Below, piece after piece: positions 44,956 through 53,658 of a stretch of DNA of 64,000 bases. Positions within the stretch are counted from its first letter, which is position 1; each line of letters begins with the position of its first letter. The position numbers were made by a program, and so were the translations under genes. The notes under the pieces are model-generated. The model did not search any database. It worked only from the letters and a program-made list of their open reading frames with translations, and was not told the origin of the DNA. This DNA is from Oceanihabitans sp. 2_MG-2023 (GTDB lineage: Bacteria; Bacteroidota; Bacteroidia; Flavobacteriales; Flavobacteriaceae), in assembly GCF_030547245.1 (NCBI RefSeq), contig NZ_JAUOQT010000002.1:496001-560000 (forward strand). Reading direction: 5' to 3'.

Positions 44956-46725
44956 ATGAAGCTTTTATATATAATATGTTTTCTTTTTAGTATTCTTACT
45001 TTCGCTCAAGAAGAAATTTTAGCTAAAGAATATTATAAAAATGGAGAATTTGAAAAAGCACAAGTACTATACAATAAACTTTACAACAAAAGTCCTAACA
45101 ATTACCTTCATCTAATACAATTAGTAAAAACACACCAACAACTTGAACAATTAGATCAAGCACAAGAGTTACTTCAAGCATCCATTTTAAAATACCCAGC
45201 ATTATATGTAGAACTTGGTTATAATTACCAATTAAAAAAGGATCTAGTTAACACAAACATTAACTACAATAAAGCTATTGAAACTATAGATCTTGATGTA
45301 AATGCAGCCTACTCTATTGCTCGCGCTTTTGAAGAACACTCTCTACTAGATCAAGCAATCATTACTTATGAAAAAGCAATGAAGCTAAAACCGGAATATA
45401 ATTTTAATATACAATTAGCTAGAATTTATGGAGAGCAAGGAGATGTAGAAAAAATGTTTAGCAGCTATATAAATTTTATTCAAACCAACGAAAATTATGT
45501 AAACACCATAAAAAGAGCATTTAATGAATTTATTAGTGAAGATAAAAACAACCAGAATAATATCCTCCTAAAAAAAATACTTTTAAAAAAGATTCAAGAA
45601 ACTCCAGACTTACTATTTAATAATTTATTAAGTTGGCTATTCATTCAACAAAAAGAATATTATAAGGCTTTTACACAAGAAAAAGCAATATTTAAAAGAA
45701 ACCCAGAAAGTCTAAGTAGAATAGAAAATGTAGCATCCATTGCTGCAAATGAAAACCAACACGATATTGCTATTGAAATTTTCGAATACATTGTAAAAAC
45801 TGCACAAGATCCAGAAATTACATTGGAAGCAGAAAACAACATTCTACAAATTAAAACAAAAAACGCAACACCAAAAGACTATGCAGATTTAAACAAGAAA
45901 TATATAAATCTATTAGAAACCTATGGTAAATTTCCAGGCACAATAGATTTACAAGTAGCATATGGACACTTCCTTGCCTTTAATTTAAATAATACAGAAC
46001 AAGCATCCACATTTTTAAAAGAAAGCTTAAAACTTCGCTTATCCTCCTATCAAGAAGCAAAAGTAAAACTAGAACTAGCAGATATTTTAGTATTTCAAGA
46101 AAAATTTAATGAAGCTTTAATTTATTACACACAGATTCAGCGAAGTCTAAAAAACAGTACTATTTCACAAGAAGCACGATATAAAGTAGCAAAAACAAGT
46201 TACTATAAAGGTGATTTTAAATGGGCAGAATCGCAATTAAAAATTTTAAAATCTTCTACTTCGCAACTTATAGCAAATGATGCTTTAGATTTAAAACTAC
46301 TTATTTCCGATAATAAATACGAAGACTCAACCCAAACCGCTTTAAAATTATATGCCAAAGCAGATTTATTTGCCTTTCAAAATAAAACAGACGAGGCTAT
46401 TAATCTATTAGGCAAAATTCTGGAAGCTCATAAAACAGAAACCATAATAGATCAAGCCTTATTTAAACAAGCACAACTTTTTGAAAACAAAAAACAATAT
46501 CAAAATGCAGCAGACAACTATCTGTTAATCATAAAAAATTATAAAGAAGAAATTCTTGCAGACGATGCGCTTTTTTATCTAGCAAAATTATACAGTGACC
46601 AATTAGCACAACCTGAAAAAGCAAAAGAACTATACGAACAAATTATATTTAATCATCAAGATAGTATCTATTTTATTGATGCCAGAAAAAACTTTAGAAT
46701 GCTTCGTGGTGATGCTATTAACTAA
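44956..46725 (+). CDS. Exported tetratricopeptide-repeat protein
   Basis: A 589-residue periplasmic or outer-membrane-associated TPR protein. Signal peptide (MKLLYIICFLFSILTFAQ), then about 15 helical repeats in two blocks. The second block (about 355-580) reads like the YbgF/BamD-type repeats used in envelope complexes (LFKQAQLFENKKQYQNAAD, LADDALFYLAKLY). Ends in RNFRMLRGD-type sequence (ARKNFRMLRGDAIN) common at the end of such proteins in this phylum. The partner is unknown. It is followed after 70 bp by a GNAT gene on the same strand. Confidence 0.85.
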   Translation: MKLLYIICFLFSILTFAQEEILAKEYYKNGEFEKAQVLYNKLYNKSPNNYLHLIQLVKTHQQLEQLDQAQELLQASILKYPALYVELGYNYQLKKDLVNTNINYNKAIETIDLDVNAAYSIARAFEEHSLLDQAIITYEKAMKLKPEYNFNIQLARIYGEQGDVEKMFSSYINFIQTNENYVNTIKRAFNEFISEDKNNQNNILLKKILLKKIQETPDLLFNNLLSWLFIQQKEYYKAFTQEKAIFKRNPESLSRIENVASIAANENQHDIAIEIFEYIVKTAQDPEITLEAENNILQIKTKNATPKDYADLNKKYINLLETYGKFPGTIDLQVAYGHFLAFNLNNTEQASTFLKESLKLRLSSYQEAKVKLELADILVFQEKFNEALIYYTQIQRSLKNSTISQEARYKVAKTSYYKGDFKWAESQLKILKSSTSQLIANDALDLKLLISDNKYEDSTQTALKLYAKADLFAFQNKTDEAINLLGKILEAHKTETIIDQALFKQAQLFENKKQYQNAADNYLLIIKNYKEEILADDALFYLAKLYSDQLAQPEKAKELYEQIIFNHQDSIYFIDARKNFRMLRGDAIN

Positions 46726-46795
46726 TCACTTAAACATGGGCCATTTCGAGAAAAATCGAGAAATCATTCCATTCAATCTCTAACCAAATATAAAA

Positions 46796-47311
46796 ATGAT
46801 GGTAGCAAAAACACAAAGATTAACCCTATCTAAATTCACACTAGAGGATGCTGCTTTTTTTTTAGAATTAGTAAATACACCACATTGGCTAAAATATATT
46901 GGAGATAGAAATACAAAAACCATTCAAGACGCAGAAAACCGTATTAAAGAAGGCCATTTAAAAAGCTATAATACCAATGGTTTTGGTTTCTATGTACTTA
47001 GACTAAATGAAAGCAATACGCCAATTGGCACTTGCGGACTAATTAAACGTGAAACACTCGACCATGTAGATATTGGTTTTGCAATGCTTCCAGATTACGA
47101 AAAAAAAGGCTTTGGCTATGAAGCTTCTCTAGCAGTTTTAAAACTAGCCAAAGAAACGTTTAAATTAAAAAAAATAGTAGCCATAACCTTACCAACAAAT
47201 ACACCTTCTATTAAATTATTAGAAAAATTAGGACTATCTTATCAAAAAAAGGTAAAACCCTTTGAAGATGATGAAGAACTTCTGTTATTTGCAAAAACTT
47301 TAAACAAATAA
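46796..47311 (+). CDS. GNAT N-acetyltransferase (RimJ/RimL type)
   Basis: A 171-residue cytoplasmic acetyltransferase. It has the RimJ/L-like start (TQRLTLSKFTLEDAAFFLELVN) and acetyl-CoA binding loop GIG/GYG-type segment LPDYEKKGFGYEASLAVLKLA, ending in VKPFEDDEELLLFAK. The substrate is unknown; relatives acetylate ribosomal proteins, amino sugars or antibiotics. ATG at 46796 or the next codon (MM). Directly abuts the DUF4286 gene (stop TAA then ATG). Confidence 0.9.
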   Translation: MMVAKTQRLTLSKFTLEDAAFFLELVNTPHWLKYIGDRNTKTIQDAENRIKEGHLKSYNTNGFGFYVLRLNESNTPIGTCGLIKRETLDHVDIGFAMLPDYEKKGFGYEASLAVLKLAKETFKLKKIVAITLPTNTPSIKLLEKLGLSYQKKVKPFEDDEELLLFAKTLNK

Positions 47312-47647
47312 ATGAGCCAACAAAAGTACATCTATAACGTAACCGTAAATTTTGAAGAAGAAATTCATGACGAATGGCTAATCTGGATTAAAGAACATAT
47401 TCCACAAGTATTAGGAACTGGTAAATTTGAAAAAGCAACACTAACAAAAGTGCTTGTAGAAGATAAAATTGAAGGACACACCTATTCTATTCAATACACA
47501 AGCTATTCTAGAGATGCATTAGATGCCTATTATAAAGAAGATGCAGATCGATTAAGAACTGAAGGACTAAAAAAATTCGCAAACAAAATGCTAGCCTTTA
47601 GAACCGAACTCCAAATTGTAGACGAATATGCAGTAACTTTTAAATAG
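47312..47647 (+). CDS. DUF4286 family protein
   Basis: A 111-residue cytoplasmic protein starting YIYNVTVNFEEEIHDEWLIW and ending LAFRTELQIVDEYAV, the DUF4286 pattern. It looks like a ferredoxin-like alpha/beta fold of the dimeric barrel kind. Function unknown. It sits between the GNAT gene and rsmA in one strand-consistent run and is often next to rsmA in related genomes (recalled, not checked). Confidence 0.87.
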   Translation: MSQQKYIYNVTVNFEEEIHDEWLIWIKEHIPQVLGTGKFEKATLTKVLVEDKIEGHTYSIQYTSYSRDALDAYYKEDADRLRTEGLKKFANKMLAFRTELQIVDEYAVTFK

Positions 47648-47704
47648 ACTATTTTTTAACGCTCTGCACAGTCGAAGAGTCTTTAATCCTAAAAAACGAA
47701 TTAC

Positions 47705-48493
47705 GTGTCAAACAATCATCAAGTAAAAGCAAAAAAACATTTAGGTCAGCATTTTTTAAACGATGAAACCATTGCGCAAAAAATTGCAGATACACTAAGC
47801 CTAAAAAACTATAAAACCGTTTTAGAGATTGGTCCAGGAATGGGTGTTTTAACAAAGTATTTACTTAAAAAAGAAGTTACAACACACGTTATAGAAATAG
47901 ACACAGAATCTGTAGAATATTTAAAAAATAACTATTTAAATCTTGCATCTAGAGTTATAGAAAAAGATTTTTTAAAGTACGATTTAAACGAAGTTTTTAA
48001 AGGAGAATCTTTTGCAATAATTGGTAACTTCCCTTATAACATTTCTACACAAATCGTTTTTAAAACAATAGAAATGCGAGACCAAATACCAGAATTTTCT
48101 GGTATGTTTCAAAAAGAAGTAGCACAGCGTATTTGCTCTAAAGAAGGATCTAAAGTATACGGCATTCTTTCGGTATTAGCACAAGCTTTCTATGATGCCG
48201 AATATTTATTTACAGTTCCTCCAGAAGTTTTCAATCCACCACCAAGAGTAGAATCTGGAGTACTTCGACTTACCAGAAAACAAGATTACTCGTTGCCATG
48301 CAATGAAAAAATGCTATTTAAAGTAGTAAAAGCAGCTTTTCAGCAACGCAGAAAAACACTTCGTAACAGTTTAAAAACTTTTAATTTATCCGATAATTTA
48401 AGAGAAGATGTTATATTTGGCAAACGTCCAGAACAATTAAGCGTAGAAGCATTTATAGCACTTACCTTAAAAATTGAAAACGACATCAATTAA
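47705..48493 (+). CDS. rsmA: 16S rRNA dimethyladenosine transferase
   Basis: Dimethylates A1518 and A1519 in helix 45 of 16S rRNA during late 30S assembly. 262 residues, with a GTG start (47705). Motifs: [11 protein letters not shown] at the N-terminus, SAM-binding [12 protein letters not shown], and the adenine-binding NFPYNIS. The C-terminal domain has [15 protein letters not shown] and [14 protein letters not shown]. Followed by mgtE 34 bp downstream. Confidence 0.97.
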   Translation: MSNNHQVKAKKHLGQHFLNDETIAQKIADTLSLKNYKTVLEIGPGMGVLTKYLLKKEVTTHVIEIDTESVEYLKNNYLNLASRVIEKDFLKYDLNEVFKGESFAIIGNFPYNISTQIVFKTIEMRDQIPEFSGMFQKEVAQRICSKEGSKVYGILSVLAQAFYDAEYLFTVPPEVFNPPPRVESGVLRLTRKQDYSLPCNEKMLFKVVKAAFQQRRKTLRNSLKTFNLSDNLREDVIFGKRPEQLSVEAFIALTLKIENDIN

Positions 48494-48527
48494 AATGGCA
48501 CGCGATGCGTAATCGAAGAGTTTATAA

Positions 48528-49898
48528 GTGGAAGAAAACAACGAAAATATTCAGTTTAAAATAAGTCAAGAACTTATTGAGCAAGTGGCACAATTAGTAG
48601 ATGCTAGAAGTGATGACGATCTTTCTAATCTATTAAATGAATTCCACCATGCAGATATTGCCGAAATTCTAGACGAAATTAATCTAGAACAAGCCACCTA
48701 TATTTTTAAACTTTTAGATAGCGATAAAACCTCCGAAATTCTTTTAGAACTCGACGACGACAATCGAGAAAAAATATTAGCTACACTTTCTGTAAAAGAA
48801 ATTGCCGAAGAATTAGAAGAACTGGATACAGATGATGCCGCAGATATTATTTCCGAACTTCCAGAAGCACGTAAAGAACACGTTATTGCAGAAATTTTAG
48901 ACGTAGAACACGCAGCAGATATTCAAGAACTTTTAACCTACGACGAAGACTCTGCAGGTGGACTAATGGCTAAAGAGTTAGTAAAAGTAAACGAAAACTG
49001 GACCATAAATAAATGTGTGAAAGAAATGCGCGCGCAAGCTGAAGATGTTACACGTGTGCACTCTATTTACGTAGTAGATAACGACGGAAAACTAATTGGT
49101 CGACTTTCTTTAAAAGACCTCTTAATAGCTTCTACGAAAGCACATATCTCAGACGTTTACATACCAAAAGTAGATTATGTAGATGTGCATGAAGATGTAG
49201 AAGAAGTCGCAAAAATCATGCAAAAATACGACCTCGAAGCAATTCCTGTAGTAGATGCAAACAAAACATTACTTGGCCGAATTACCATAGACGATATTGT
49301 AGATGTAATAAAAGAAGAGGCCGAAAAAGATTACCAATTAGCAGCAGGTATTACACAAGATGTAGAAGCAGACGATAGCATTATACAACTTACAAGAGCA
49401 CGATTACCTTGGCTATTTCTTGGCCTGGTTGGCGGTGTTGGTGCATTTTTAATCATGGAAGGCTTTCAAGGAGTATTCGCGAAATACAAAGAACTATTCT
49501 TTTTCACACCATTAATCGCAGCAATGGCAGGAAACGTAGGAGTTCAATCTAGTGCAATTATAGTACAAGGACTTGCAAACGACGATGTAAAAGGAAGCGT
49601 TAACAAACGTTTAATTAAAGAAATGTTTCTGGCAGCACTTAACGGAATCATTTTAGCACTCTTTCTATTTCTCTTCGTTTGGACCTATAATCAAGACTAT
49701 AAAATAGCACTCGCTATTTCCGTTTCACTTGTAGCAGTTATTATTATTGCAGGACTTATTGGTACATTCATTCCATTATTTTTAGACAAAAGAGGTATCG
49801 ATCCAGCCATTGCAACAGGACCATTTATTACTACGAGTAACGATATTTTTGGTATCTTAATTTACTTCTGGATAGCCAAACTTATTCTTAATATTTAA
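48528..49898 (+). CDS. mgtE: Magnesium transporter MgtE
   Basis: Inner-membrane Mg2+ channel of 456 residues, GTG start. Domain order: N-terminal superhelical MgtE_N domain (about 20-130, LLNEFHHADIAEILDEI), two CBS domains (about 140-265) that sense cytoplasmic Mg2+, a plug helix, then five membrane helices. The pore signature is AAMAGNVGVQSSAI, with a conserved Asp in GTFIPLFLDKRGIDPAIATGP. Co-directional with rsmA, with which it is often linked in this phylum. Confidence 0.96.
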   Translation: MEENNENIQFKISQELIEQVAQLVDARSDDDLSNLLNEFHHADIAEILDEINLEQATYIFKLLDSDKTSEILLELDDDNREKILATLSVKEIAEELEELDTDDAADIISELPEARKEHVIAEILDVEHAADIQELLTYDEDSAGGLMAKELVKVNENWTINKCVKEMRAQAEDVTRVHSIYVVDNDGKLIGRLSLKDLLIASTKAHISDVYIPKVDYVDVHEDVEEVAKIMQKYDLEAIPVVDANKTLLGRITIDDIVDVIKEEAEKDYQLAAGITQDVEADDSIIQLTRARLPWLFLGLVGGVGAFLIMEGFQGVFAKYKELFFFTPLIAAMAGNVGVQSSAIIVQGLANDDVKGSVNKRLIKEMFLAALNGIILALFLFLFVWTYNQDYKIALAISVSLVAVIIIAGLIGTFIPLFLDKRGIDPAIATGPFITTSNDIFGILIYFWIAKLILNI

Positions 49899-49928
49899 TT
49901 ACCAATCCAGTAATTATATTTACTCCTT

Positions 49929-50012
49929 GGGCGTTACCACAAGGGTCGCGCTTTTCGCTACAATCTTTTGCAAAAAAAACAAAAGGATTTTCACTACAAT
50001 CCCTAACGCAAA
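49929..50012. repeat. Intergenic palindromic repeat, copy C (most complete)
   Basis: Outer arms GCGTTA/TAACGC, inner arms CTTTTG/CAAAAG, core GGGTCGCGCTT and distal box CTACAATCCCTAACGCA. It lies between mgtE and the dehydrogenase gene. Confidence 0.8.
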
Positions 50013-50020
50013 CAAAAGAC

Positions 50021-50028
50021 TATCTTTG
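50021..50028 (+). promoter_or_regulatory. -7 element (TATCTTTG) for the dehydrogenase gene
   Basis: Exact TAnnTTTG just beyond repeat copy C, 62 bp before the ATG at 50091. Confidence 0.5.
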
Positions 50029-50090
50029 TCCTGCAAAACGCATTTTTGCAACTAACTAGAATTTATCTTTTTCTCAAAAAAAAACGGCTC

Positions 50091-51050
50091 ATGAAAATCC
50101 TTCACATAGATTCCAACCATTCGCTTTTAATAAATCAATTAAACAACTTAGGCTTTACCAATCATGAAGATTACACCGCTTCAAAAGCAGACATTCAAAA
50201 TAAAATTGCAAACTACGATGGCTTTATTATTAGAAGTCGTTTTAGTATCGATAAAACCTTTTTAGATGCAGCAACAAATCTAAAATTTATAGGTCGTGTA
50301 GGTGCTGGCTTAGAAAACATAGATTGCGAGTATGCAAAAAGCAAAAATATACATTTAATTTCTGCACCAGAAGGAAACCGAAATGCCGTTGGCGAACATA
50401 GTCTAGCCATGTTACTAAGCCTATTTAACAAACTAAACAAAGCAGACCAAGAAGTACGATCTGGCAAATGGCTACGCGAAGAAAATCGAGGAATCGAACT
50501 AGACGGAAAAACCATAGGTTTAATTGGTTATGGCAACATGGGAAAAGCATTCGCTAAAAAACTCCGTGGTTTTGATGTAACTGTTTTGTGTTACGATGTA
50601 AAAGAAAATCTTGGCGATAAAAACGCAAAACAAGTAACATTACAAGAACTACAAAAACAAGCAGATGTTTTAAGTTTACATACACCAGAAACGCCACTAA
50701 CCGTTAATATGATTAATTCTAATTTTATCAGTCAATTTACAAAACCTTTTTGGTTAATAAATACAGCTCGAGGTAAAAGTGTAGTTACTAAAGATTTAGT
50801 TTCTGCTTTAAAATCTGGCAAAATATTAGGAGCTGGATTAGATGTTTTAGAATATGAAAAAGCTTCGTTCGAAAATCTCTTTAAAAAAGAGATCTCATCG
50901 AGTGCAGTCATGATGCCAGAAGCATTCCAACATTTAATACAAGCCGAAAATGTACTACTTTCGCCTCATGTAGCTGGTTGGACCATAGAAAGTAAAGAAA
51001 AATTAGCGCAAACAATTGTAGATAAAATCAAGCATTTTTATAAGCTTTAA
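50091..51050 (+). CDS. D-2-hydroxyacid dehydrogenase (phosphoglycerate dehydrogenase-like)
   Basis: NAD-dependent dehydrogenase of 319 residues, starting at ATG 50091 (an in-frame TTG at 50046 would add an unconserved tail). The substrate domain has GRVGAGLENIDCEYA. The NAD fold has GLIGYGNMGKAFAKKL. Catalytic Arg is in NTARGKSVV and His in LSPHVAGWT. Probably 3-phosphoglycerate to 3-phosphohydroxypyruvate in serine synthesis; the short form without the ACT domain makes the exact substrate uncertain, and no serC is adjacent. Confidence 0.88.
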   Translation: MKILHIDSNHSLLINQLNNLGFTNHEDYTASKADIQNKIANYDGFIIRSRFSIDKTFLDAATNLKFIGRVGAGLENIDCEYAKSKNIHLISAPEGNRNAVGEHSLAMLLSLFNKLNKADQEVRSGKWLREENRGIELDGKTIGLIGYGNMGKAFAKKLRGFDVTVLCYDVKENLGDKNAKQVTLQELQKQADVLSLHTPETPLTVNMINSNFISQFTKPFWLINTARGKSVVTKDLVSALKSGKILGAGLDVLEYEKASFENLFKKEISSSAVMMPEAFQHLIQAENVLLSPHVAGWTIESKEKLAQTIVDKIKHFYKL

Positions 51051-51107
51051 TGAAGCTTCTATATTAGAAAAAAAATCACTATTTTTAAATCTATAAAACA
51101 AACAACA

Positions 51108-51533
51108 ATGCATCCAATTATTAGAAATATTTTAGCTGTAGTATTTGGCTGGTTTGCTGGTAGTATAGTTAACATGTCACTTATTCAATTAGGTAACAAG
51201 CTACTACCTATCCCAGGAGTAGAGCCAAATAATATGGATGCACTAGCAAAAGTAATACCAACTTTAGAACCGCAATTTTTTATTTTTCCTTTTCTAGCAC
51301 ACGCTTTAGGCACTTTTGTAGGCGCAATAATTGCTGGATATATCGCTTTTAATCATAAAATGAAATTTGCTTTAGCTGTTGGTTTTTTATTTTTATTGGG
51401 AGGCATTACCGTAAATTATATGCTACCAGGACCTACGTGGTTTACTATTACCGATATTGTTTTAGCATACCTACCAATGGCTTGGTTAGGATGGAAAATT
51501 GTAATTAATACATCTAAAAAAAATGCAATATAA
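51108..51533 (+). CDS. Four-helix membrane protein, unknown function
   Basis: A 141-residue protein with four hydrophobic helices (about 5-25, 62-82, 90-108, 112-135). It starts HPIIRNILAVVFGWFAGSIV and has a glycine-rich second helix (ALGTFVGAIIAGY). Reminiscent of small conserved membrane proteins of Bacteroidota. No function recognised. Its 3' end overlaps the DUF1801 gene by 11 bp. Confidence 0.75.
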   Translation: MHPIIRNILAVVFGWFAGSIVNMSLIQLGNKLLPIPGVEPNNMDALAKVIPTLEPQFFIFPFLAHALGTFVGAIIAGYIAFNHKMKFALAVGFLFLLGGITVNYMLPGPTWFTITDIVLAYLPMAWLGWKIVINTSKKNAI

Positions 51534-51981
51534 AGCAGATACGCCAGAAGAATACATAAATCAAGTACCTGAAGAAAGAAAAGCGGTTTTAAAAAAATTG
51601 CGTAAAACCATTAAAGACAATTTACCAAAAGGCTTTCAAGAAGGAATTGCTTATGGCATGATTGGTTATGTAGTACCGCACTCCATATATCCAGATGGCT
51701 ACCATTGTAATCCAGAAACACCACTGCCTTTTTTGAGTTTTGCCTCTCAAAAAAATTCCATAAATTTATATCACAGTGGTATTTATGCAAAAAAAGAAAT
51801 TCACGATTGGTTTGTTACAGCATACCCAAAACATAGCAAACGCAAATTAGACATGGGGAAAAGCTGCATTCGCTTTAAAAAGATAGAAGAAATACCTTTC
51901 GATTTAATTGCAGAACTATGCACAAAACTTACAGTTAAGGAGTGGATTAATATTTACGAAACGAATATTAAAAAGAAGTAA
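51523..51981 (+). CDS. DUF1801 domain protein (YdhG-like)
   Basis: A 152-residue cytoplasmic protein with the DUF1801/YdhG pattern: an early helix (YINQVPEERKAVLKKLRKTI), then GIAYGMIGYVVPHS, and SCIRFKKIEEIPFDLIAEL near the end. The fold is related to SufE-unrelated YdhG proteins of unknown role. It overlaps the upstream membrane protein gene by 11 bp, so the two are coupled. Confidence 0.85.
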   Translation: MQYKADTPEEYINQVPEERKAVLKKLRKTIKDNLPKGFQEGIAYGMIGYVVPHSIYPDGYHCNPETPLPFLSFASQKNSINLYHSGIYAKKEIHDWFVTAYPKHSKRKLDMGKSCIRFKKIEEIPFDLIAELCTKLTVKEWINIYETNIKKK

Positions 51982-52033
51982 ATTAAATAAAGTTTAACTA
52001 GACACCCTTTTTCAAGGGAACAAAAGAATTATT

Positions 52034-52423
52034 TTGATGAAAAAAAGAGTTACTGGAATTGGAGGTCTATTCTTTAAAACAAAAGACCCAAAAGCAGCAA
52101 AAGATTGGTATAAAAAACATCTTGGTTTTAATACAGACGATTATGGTTGCACCTTTAAGTGGAAGGATATAGACGGAAAAGATTGCACTACGCAATGGAG
52201 CCCGTTTGCCGAAGACACAAAATATTACGAGCCTTCTAAAAAAGATTTTATGTTTAACTATCGTGTAGAAAACTTAGTAGAATTATTAGCTACATTAAAA
52301 GAAGAAGGCGTAACGATTGTTGGTGAAATGGAGGAATACGAATACGGAAAATTTGGTTGGATTTTAGATAACGATGGGAATAAAATTGAACTTTGGGAAC
52401 CTATAGACCAACCTTTCCTATAA
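52034..52423 (+). CDS. VOC superfamily protein (glyoxalase-like)
   Basis: A 129-residue protein of two beta-alpha-beta-beta-beta modules typical of the glyoxalase/bleomycin resistance fold. It starts with FFKTKDPKAAKDWYKKHLGF and ends with FGWILDNDGNKIELWEP, where the Glu in IELWE is the usual metal ligand. Substrate unknown. The stop lies 23 bp before the next gene's ATG. Confidence 0.9.
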   Translation: MMKKRVTGIGGLFFKTKDPKAAKDWYKKHLGFNTDDYGCTFKWKDIDGKDCTTQWSPFAEDTKYYEPSKKDFMFNYRVENLVELLATLKEEGVTIVGEMEEYEYGKFGWILDNDGNKIELWEPIDQPFL

Positions 52424-52446
52424 AAATGAACTTAATAAATAATACA

Positions 52447-53007
52447 ATGTCTGAAGAAAATAAAAACATAGAAGATACTACTGAAAATACGCAACAAACA
52501 ATAAATAATTCTGAAGATGTAACTGCAGATAAAACGAATGCAAGTGAAACATTAGATGCTGCAAAAGAAAAAGCAAGTGCGTTTGCAAATGAAGCGAGCA
52601 ATAAATTAGAAGACTTAGCCGAGGATGCAAAAGAAGTTTTTTCTAAAGCAAAAGACAAGGCAAACGAATTTATAGAAGGAGATGCTAAAGAAACTATAGA
52701 TGCTGCTAAAGCAAAAGCAAGTGAACTAGCAGAAGACGCTAAAGAAGTTTTTTCTAAAGCAAAAGATAAAGCAAACGAATTTATAGAAGGAGATGCTAAA
52801 GAAACTATAGATACTGCTAAAGCAAAAGCAAATGAACTAGCAGAAGACGCTAAAGAAGCTTTTGATAATGTAACAGATAAAACCACAGAGTTTGTAAACG
52901 AAGCTAACGAAAAACTAGAAGATTTAACCGAAGTTGCAAAAGAAACACTGGAAGAAACCAAAGTAAAAACAAAGAGCTTTTTTCAAAGACTTTTTGGTTC
53001 TAAATAA
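52447..53007 (+). CDS. Amphipathic-repeat (LEA/YtxH-like) protein with two near-identical 37-residue repeats
   Basis: A 186-residue, highly charged, Ala/Lys/Glu-rich protein starting at ATG 52447. It consists of amphipathic helical repeats: the unit AEDAKEVFSKAKDKANEF plus IEGDAKETIDAAKAKASEL occurs twice, almost identical also in DNA (111-bp period, about 52622-52845), then a diverged third unit (AEDAKEAFDNVTDKTTEFV). It ends in FFQRLFGSK. This looks like group 3 LEA or apolipoprotein-like stress proteins. The next gene has a related segment. Confidence 0.8.
   Translation: MSEENKNIEDTTENTQQTINNSEDVTADKTNASETLDAAKEKASAFANEASNKLEDLAEDAKEVFSKAKDKANEFIEGDAKETIDAAKAKASELAEDAKEVFSKAKDKANEFIEGDAKETIDTAKAKANELAEDAKEAFDNVTDKTTEFVNEANEKLEDLTEVAKETLEETKVKTKSFFQRLFGSK
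52622..52845 (+). repeat. Two tandem 111-bp coding repeats
   Basis: Period measured from identical GAAGTTTTTTCTAAAGC blocks 111 bp apart (52633 and 52744). The copies differ at only a few positions, so the duplication is recent or kept homogeneous. Confidence 0.85.
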
Positions 53008-53027
53008 AAAACTAAATCAGATTAAAA

Positions 53028-53057
53028 AAAAGCTAGACGAAAATCTAGCTTTTTTTT
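53028..53057 (+). terminator. Terminator after the amphipathic-repeat gene
   Basis: AAGCTAGA/TCTAGCTT stem, loop CGAAAA, long T run. Confidence 0.88.
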
Positions 53058-53094
53058 ATTAAATTAGAAGTCAACTAATTAAAAACAAGAAATT

Positions 53095-53553
53095 ATGTCA
53101 GATGACAAAAATTTAAGCGACGACCTTGATGATATGATAGGAAGCGCTAAAGAAGGTGCAAAAAAAGCAGCAGATAAAGCTGAAGATTTTGCCGATGACG
53201 CAAAAGAAGCAGCGAAAGACTTTGCAAATGATGCGAAAGAAGTATTAAGCGATGGTAAAAACGTAGCTATTATTGCACATTTTTGGTGGATTGGATGGAT
53301 TATAGCCTTAATCATGAATAGTGGTGAGAAAAAATCGGAATATGGTTCATTTTATATTAGACAAATGTTAGGCTTATTAATATTATCACTTGCTAGTTAT
53401 GTGCTAAATTTTGTTTCTGTTTTTGTAGGTGGCATTTTTGGTATCGTATTATTAGTATTATGGATTATGAGTTTAATAGGCGCATTAAGTGGAGAAAAGA
53501 AACCAACTCCTGTTGTTGGAGCGATGTTTCAAGATTGGTTTAAATCGCTTTAA
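53095..53553 (+). CDS. Membrane protein with amphipathic N-terminal repeats
   Basis: A 152-residue protein in two parts. Residues 1-60 are amphipathic and charged (AADKAEDFADDAKEAAKDFA), similar to the repeats of the upstream protein. Residues 62-150 have three hydrophobic segments (HFWWIGWIIALIM, LLILSLASYVLNFV, GIVLLVLWIMSLIGAL) that resemble the DUF4870/Tic20-like membrane family. Function unknown; perhaps both proteins act in membrane or desiccation stress, which is inference. Confidence 0.78.
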   Translation: MSDDKNLSDDLDDMIGSAKEGAKKAADKAEDFADDAKEAAKDFANDAKEVLSDGKNVAIIAHFWWIGWIIALIMNSGEKKSEYGSFYIRQMLGLLILSLASYVLNFVSVFVGGIFGIVLLVLWIMSLIGALSGEKKPTPVVGAMFQDWFKSL

Positions 53554-53559
53554 AATATA

Positions 53560-53591
53560 AAAAAGCCAAAATTAACATTTTGGCTTTTTTT
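53560..53591 (+). terminator. Terminator after the amphipathic membrane protein gene
   Basis: AAAGCCAAAA/TTTTGGCTTT stem and T run. Confidence 0.87.
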
Positions 53592-53606
53592 ATGAGACAC
53601 AATATC

Positions 53607-53624
53607 GTAATATTGCAATATTAC
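53607..53624 (+). promoter_or_regulatory. Perfect 18-bp palindrome, candidate ArsR operator
   Basis: GTAATATTGCAATATTAC is its own reverse complement and lies immediately before the -7 element of the ArsR-family gene, where a repressor would block the polymerase. Confidence 0.7.
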
Positions 53625-53627
53625 TAT

Positions 53628-53635
53628 TATATTTG
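53628..53635 (+). promoter_or_regulatory. -7 element (TATATTTG) for the ArsR gene
   Basis: Exact TAnnTTTG, 23 bp before the ATG at 53659 and 3 bp from the palindrome. Confidence 0.6.
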
Positions 53636-53658
53636 TAATAGAATTATAAATTACACTT

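Noticed and set aside
47665-48520. Short CGAAGAGT sequences in the gaps before rsmA and mgtE
   Set aside because: Two short matches are too little to call a repeat family from this window.
50046-50090. TTG start for the hydroxyacid dehydrogenase
   Set aside because: Adds an unconserved basic tail; ATG 50091 fits the family.
52401-52961. 186-residue Ser-rich frame antisense to the amphipathic-repeat gene
   Set aside because: Long only because the repeat on the other strand has no antisense stops; composition is artefactual.
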